Of a stretch of DNA of 7,423 nt, positions 5,613 through 7,423 are shown piece by piece. The stretch's first letter is position 1, and every line of letters begins with the position of its first letter. Location of the stretch: the NCBI GenBank assembly GCA_937138275.1, contig CAKZOY010000391.1, positions 1 to 7,423 on the forward strand, written 5' to 3'. Under the pieces are notes generated by a model, which ran no database searches, had not been told where the DNA came from, and saw nothing but the letters and a program-made list of their open reading frames with translations. Both the position numbers and the translations under genes were made by a program. Origin of the DNA: an uncultured Chloroflexota bacterium. Its GTDB lineage: Bacteria; Chloroflexota; Anaerolineae; B4-G1; DUEL01.

Positions 5613-5643
5613 GATAATGCACTTACCTGTATGAGTCATCCAG

Positions 5644-5650
5644 AGGAGGT
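5644..5650 (+). promoter_or_regulatory. Consensus ribosome binding site of pdxS
   Basis: AGGAGGT is a full Shine-Dalgarno match, 5 bases before the ATG at 5656. It is the strongest ribosome site in the window and suggests high expression of PdxS. Confidence 0.85.
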
Positions 5651-5655
5651 TACAA

Positions 5656-6543
5656 ATGGAGCGGGAAGTTGGTACCGAAACGGTAAAGCGTGGTCTGGCG
5701 CAGATGCTGAAGGGCGGGGTCATCATGGATGTGACCAACGCCGAACAGGCGCGCATCGCCGAGGAGGCCGGCGCGTGCGCGGTGATGGCTCTGGAGCGGG
5801 TCCCGGCGGATATCCGCGCCCAGGGCGGCGTGGCCCGAATGGCCGATCCGGAGAAAATCCTGGAGATTATGGAGGCCGTCTCTATTCCGGTGATGGCGAA
5901 GTGCCGCATCGGCCACTTTGTGGAGGCGCAAATCCTGGAAGCCCTGGGGGTGGATTTCATTGACGAGAGCGAGGTGCTGACCCCGGCCGACGAAGAGCAC
6001 CACATTGACAAGCGCAAGTTCAAAGTCCCCTTCGTCTGCGGGGCGCGCAACCTGGGGGAGGCGTTGCGGCGCATCGGCGAGGGTGCAGCGATGATCCGCA
6101 CCAAAGGCGAGGCAGGCACCGGAAACGTGGTGGAGGCCGTGCGGCATGCCCGGGCCGTCCTGGGCGAAATCCGCCGCCTGACGACGATGGCCGACGAGGA
6201 GATGATGACATACGCCAAAGAAATCGGCGCCCCCTACGAACTGGTGGTGGAGACGGCGCGCCTGGGGCGGTTGCCGGTGGTCAACTTCGCCGCTGGGGGG
6301 GTCGCCACGCCCGCCGACGCCGCGCTGATGATGCAACTGGGGATGGACGGGGTCTTTGTGGGTAGCGGCATTTTCAAGAGCGGCGACCCGGTCAAGCGGG
6401 CGCGGGCCATCGTGCAGGCCGTCACCTACTACAACGACCCGAAGATTCTGGCCGAGATCAGCCGGGGCCTGGGCGAGCCGATGGTTGGCATCAATATCAG
6501 TCTGATTCCGGAAGAAGAACGACTGGCGACGCGGGGGTGGTAA
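5656..6543 (+). CDS. pdxS: Pyridoxal 5'-phosphate synthase subunit PdxS
   Basis: This 295-residue protein is the lyase/synthase subunit of the DXP-independent vitamin B6 pathway. It builds PLP from ribose 5-phosphate, glyceraldehyde 3-phosphate and ammonia supplied by PdxT, in the cytoplasm. Family members form a (beta/alpha)8-barrel that assembles into a dodecamer. Visible signatures are Met-Asp-Val-Thr-Asn with Asp25, Met-Ala-Lys-Cys-Arg-Ile-Gly-His with the Schiff-base Lys82, [10 protein letters not shown] with Lys150, and the Phe-Ala-Ala-Gly-Gly-Val and Val-Gly-Ser-Gly-Ile-Phe phosphate-binding loops (211-216 and 235-240). Length is typical and all expected active-site residues are present. 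It is the first gene of its operon, behind a good promoter and a consensus ribosome site. The pdxT gene follows after 23 bases. Confidence 0.97.
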   Translation: MEREVGTETVKRGLAQMLKGGVIMDVTNAEQARIAEEAGACAVMALERVPADIRAQGGVARMADPEKILEIMEAVSIPVMAKCRIGHFVEAQILEALGVDFIDESEVLTPADEEHHIDKRKFKVPFVCGARNLGEALRRIGEGAAMIRTKGEAGTGNVVEAVRHARAVLGEIRRLTTMADEEMMTYAKEIGAPYELVVETARLGRLPVVNFAAGGVATPADAALMMQLGMDGVFVGSGIFKSGDPVKRARAIVQAVTYYNDPKILAEISRGLGEPMVGINISLIPEEERLATRGW

Positions 6544-6557
6544 CTCCGATGGCGCGC

Positions 6558-6563
6558 GGAGAG
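6558..6563 (+). promoter_or_regulatory. Ribosome binding site of pdxT
   Basis: GGAGAG, with GGAG ending 5 bases before ATG 6567-6569, selects this start. The earlier in-frame GTG (6537) and ATG (6549) lack a comparable site and would add residues absent from typical PdxT. Confidence 0.6.
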
Positions 6564-6566
6564 AAA

Positions 6567-7142
6567 ATGCGGGTCGGTGTGCTGGCGCTCCAAGGTGCTT
6601 TTATTGAACACGTCCAGATGCTGGCCCGTCTCGGCGTCCAGCCGGTGGAGGTGCGCCTTCCGGAGCATCTGGAGGGACTGAATGGGCTCATCATCCCCGG
6701 CGGAGAGTCCACCACTATGGGCCTGCTGGCCCAGAAGCGGGGGCTGCTGCAACCCATCCGGGATTTCGTCGGTTCCGGTCGCCCCCTCTGGGGGACCTGC
6801 GCCGGGATGATCCTGATGGCACGGGAGATTCTGGACGGCGTGCCCGGACAACCGGCGCTGGAACTGATGGACATCGCCGTCCGGCGCAATGCCTTCGGCC
6901 GTCAGGTAGACAGTTTTGAGGCCGACCTGGTGGTTCCGGCGCTGGGGGAGATTCCTTTCCACGCGGTCTTCATCCGCGCTCCGGTGATAGAACGAGTTGG
7001 AGCAGGGGTACAAATTCTGGCCTCTCTGGAGGACGGGACGGCGGTGGCGGTGCAACAGGGCCATCTTCTCGCCACCGCCTTCCATCCCGAACTGACGCGG
7101 GATGAGCGTTTCCATCGGTATTTTCTGGAGTTGACGAAATGA
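6567..7142 (+). CDS. pdxT: Pyridoxal 5'-phosphate synthase glutaminase subunit PdxT
   Basis: A 191-residue class I glutamine amidotransferase that hydrolyses glutamine and channels ammonia to PdxS. The start [10 protein letters not shown] matches the usual N terminus of the family. Other signatures are Ile-Pro-Gly-Gly-Glu-Ser-Thr-Thr (43-50), the nucleophile Cys78 in Gly-Thr-Cys-Ala-Gly-Met, and the His173/Glu175 pair in Phe-His-Pro-Glu-Leu-Thr. The Cys-His-Glu triad is complete and the length is normal. The start at 6567 is chosen for its ribosome site and family fit; longer versions from GTG 6537 or ATG 6549 are possible but less likely. The stop TGA overlaps the ATG of the next gene (ATGA, 7139-7142), indicating translational coupling. 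Confidence 0.95.
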   Translation: MRVGVLALQGAFIEHVQMLARLGVQPVEVRLPEHLEGLNGLIIPGGESTTMGLLAQKRGLLQPIRDFVGSGRPLWGTCAGMILMAREILDGVPGQPALELMDIAVRRNAFGRQVDSFEADLVVPALGEIPFHAVFIRAPVIERVGAGVQILASLEDGTAVAVQQGHLLATAFHPELTRDERFHRYFLELTK

Positions 7143-7423
7143 TTCGGGCGCCGGAATTTATGGAGATGTTTCTGCTCCTGGAGGAGCACCCGGAATGGCG
7201 GGCGGAACTGCGCCGCCTGGTGCTCACCGAAGAACTGCTCGCCCTGCCGGAACTCGTCCAGCGGTTGGGGGAGCGGGTGGACGCACTGGAGACCGCCATT
7301 CGGGAACTGACCGAGGCGCAGCGACGCACCGACGAGGCGCTGAAAGAACTGGCCGAGGCGCAACGGCGCACCGACGAGGCGCTGAAGGAACTGGCCGAGG
7401 CGCAACGGCGCACCGACGAGGCG
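7139..7423 (+). CDS. Coiled-coil repeat protein, cut by the right edge
   Basis: The first 95 codons of an open frame that starts at the ATGA overlap with pdxT, behind a GGAG at 7127-7130 (8-base spacing), and runs off the window. Residues 1-54 are a charged, Leu-rich helical region including Glu-Glu-His-Pro-Glu-Trp-Arg and Leu-Thr-Glu-Glu-Leu-Leu. From residue 56 the chain is 14-residue repeats (two heptads) of the form [14 protein letters not shown]. This pattern resembles N-terminal parts of DUF3782-like proteins, in which a coiled coil precedes a PD-(D/E)XK nuclease-like domain. That assignment rests on memory of the style, and the C-terminal domain is not in view. There is no signal peptide, so it is probably cytoplasmic. 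Its place in the pdx operon may reflect only co-transcription. Confidence 0.75.
   Translation, partial: MIRAPEFMEMFLLLEEHPEWRAELRRLVLTEELLALPELVQRLGERVDALETAIRELTEAQRRTDEALKELAEAQRRTDEALKELAEAQRRTDEA
7304..7423 (+). repeat. 42-bp tandem repeat inside the coiled-coil gene
   Basis: Copies lie at 7304-7345, 7346-7387 and 7388-7423 (the last cut by the edge). Copies 2 and 3 are identical over the 36 bases visible; copy 1 differs from copy 2 at four positions. Each unit encodes 14 residues, so gain or loss of a unit keeps the frame and the heptad register. The near-identity points to recent duplication. Confidence 0.85.

Noticed and set aside
6537..6566. Earlier pdxT starts at GTG 6537 or ATG 6549.
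   Set aside because: They lack a good ribosome site and add residues not seen in the family, whereas ATG 6567 follows GGAGAG and gives the typical PdxT N terminus.

Overview
The window looks like a GC-rich bacterial chromosome, most likely Chloroflexota of the Anaerolineae type. This is inferred from style: membrane-anchored proteins with long Thr-Pro linkers, LysM modules carrying a Cys-Thr-Pro-Pro...Gly-Trp lead-in and an Asn-Cys, a pdxS-pdxT pair, and GC-rich intergenic hairpins. No rRNA or other marker gene is present to settle it.

Layout. Positions 1-116 hold no gene but carry a good sigma70-type promoter on the minus strand facing off the left edge. Positions 117-5045 are a tight minus-strand operon, read right to left: a seven-helix membrane sensor histidine-kinase-like protein (GAF, coiled coil, PAS, HisKA-like, ATPase), a membrane-anchored double-LysM protein, a cytoplasmic monoacylglycerol-lipase-like alpha/beta hydrolase, and a membrane-anchored SH3b protein. 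Gaps are 1, 47 and 6 bases. Positions 5046-5655 are a divergent intergenic region with outward promoters at both ends and, between them, two palindromic repeat clusters. Positions 5656-7142 encode PdxS and PdxT, the two subunits of pyridoxal 5'-phosphate synthase. A third gene overlaps the pdxT stop by four bases and runs off the right edge; it encodes a coiled-coil protein built on 14-residue repeats.

How the genes work together. PdxS and PdxT form one enzyme: PdxT releases ammonia from glutamine and PdxS condenses it with ribose 5-phosphate and glyceraldehyde 3-phosphate to make PLP. The minus-strand operon joins a membrane sensor to two surface-exposed proteins with carbohydrate or wall-binding folds and a lipid-ester hydrolase, which suggests a cell-envelope role. 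That role is inference.

Most notable observation: the kinase-like protein has Asn (codon 3096-3098) where the phospho-accepting His of the HisKA H-box should be. There is no other His in its dimerisation domain, and Glu replaces the usual Lys of the N-box, while the G1 and G2 ATP-binding motifs are kept. It is probably a pseudo-kinase or a sensor with non-classical output. I found no CRISPR array, tRNA, rRNA, transposase or clearly new defence-type system.
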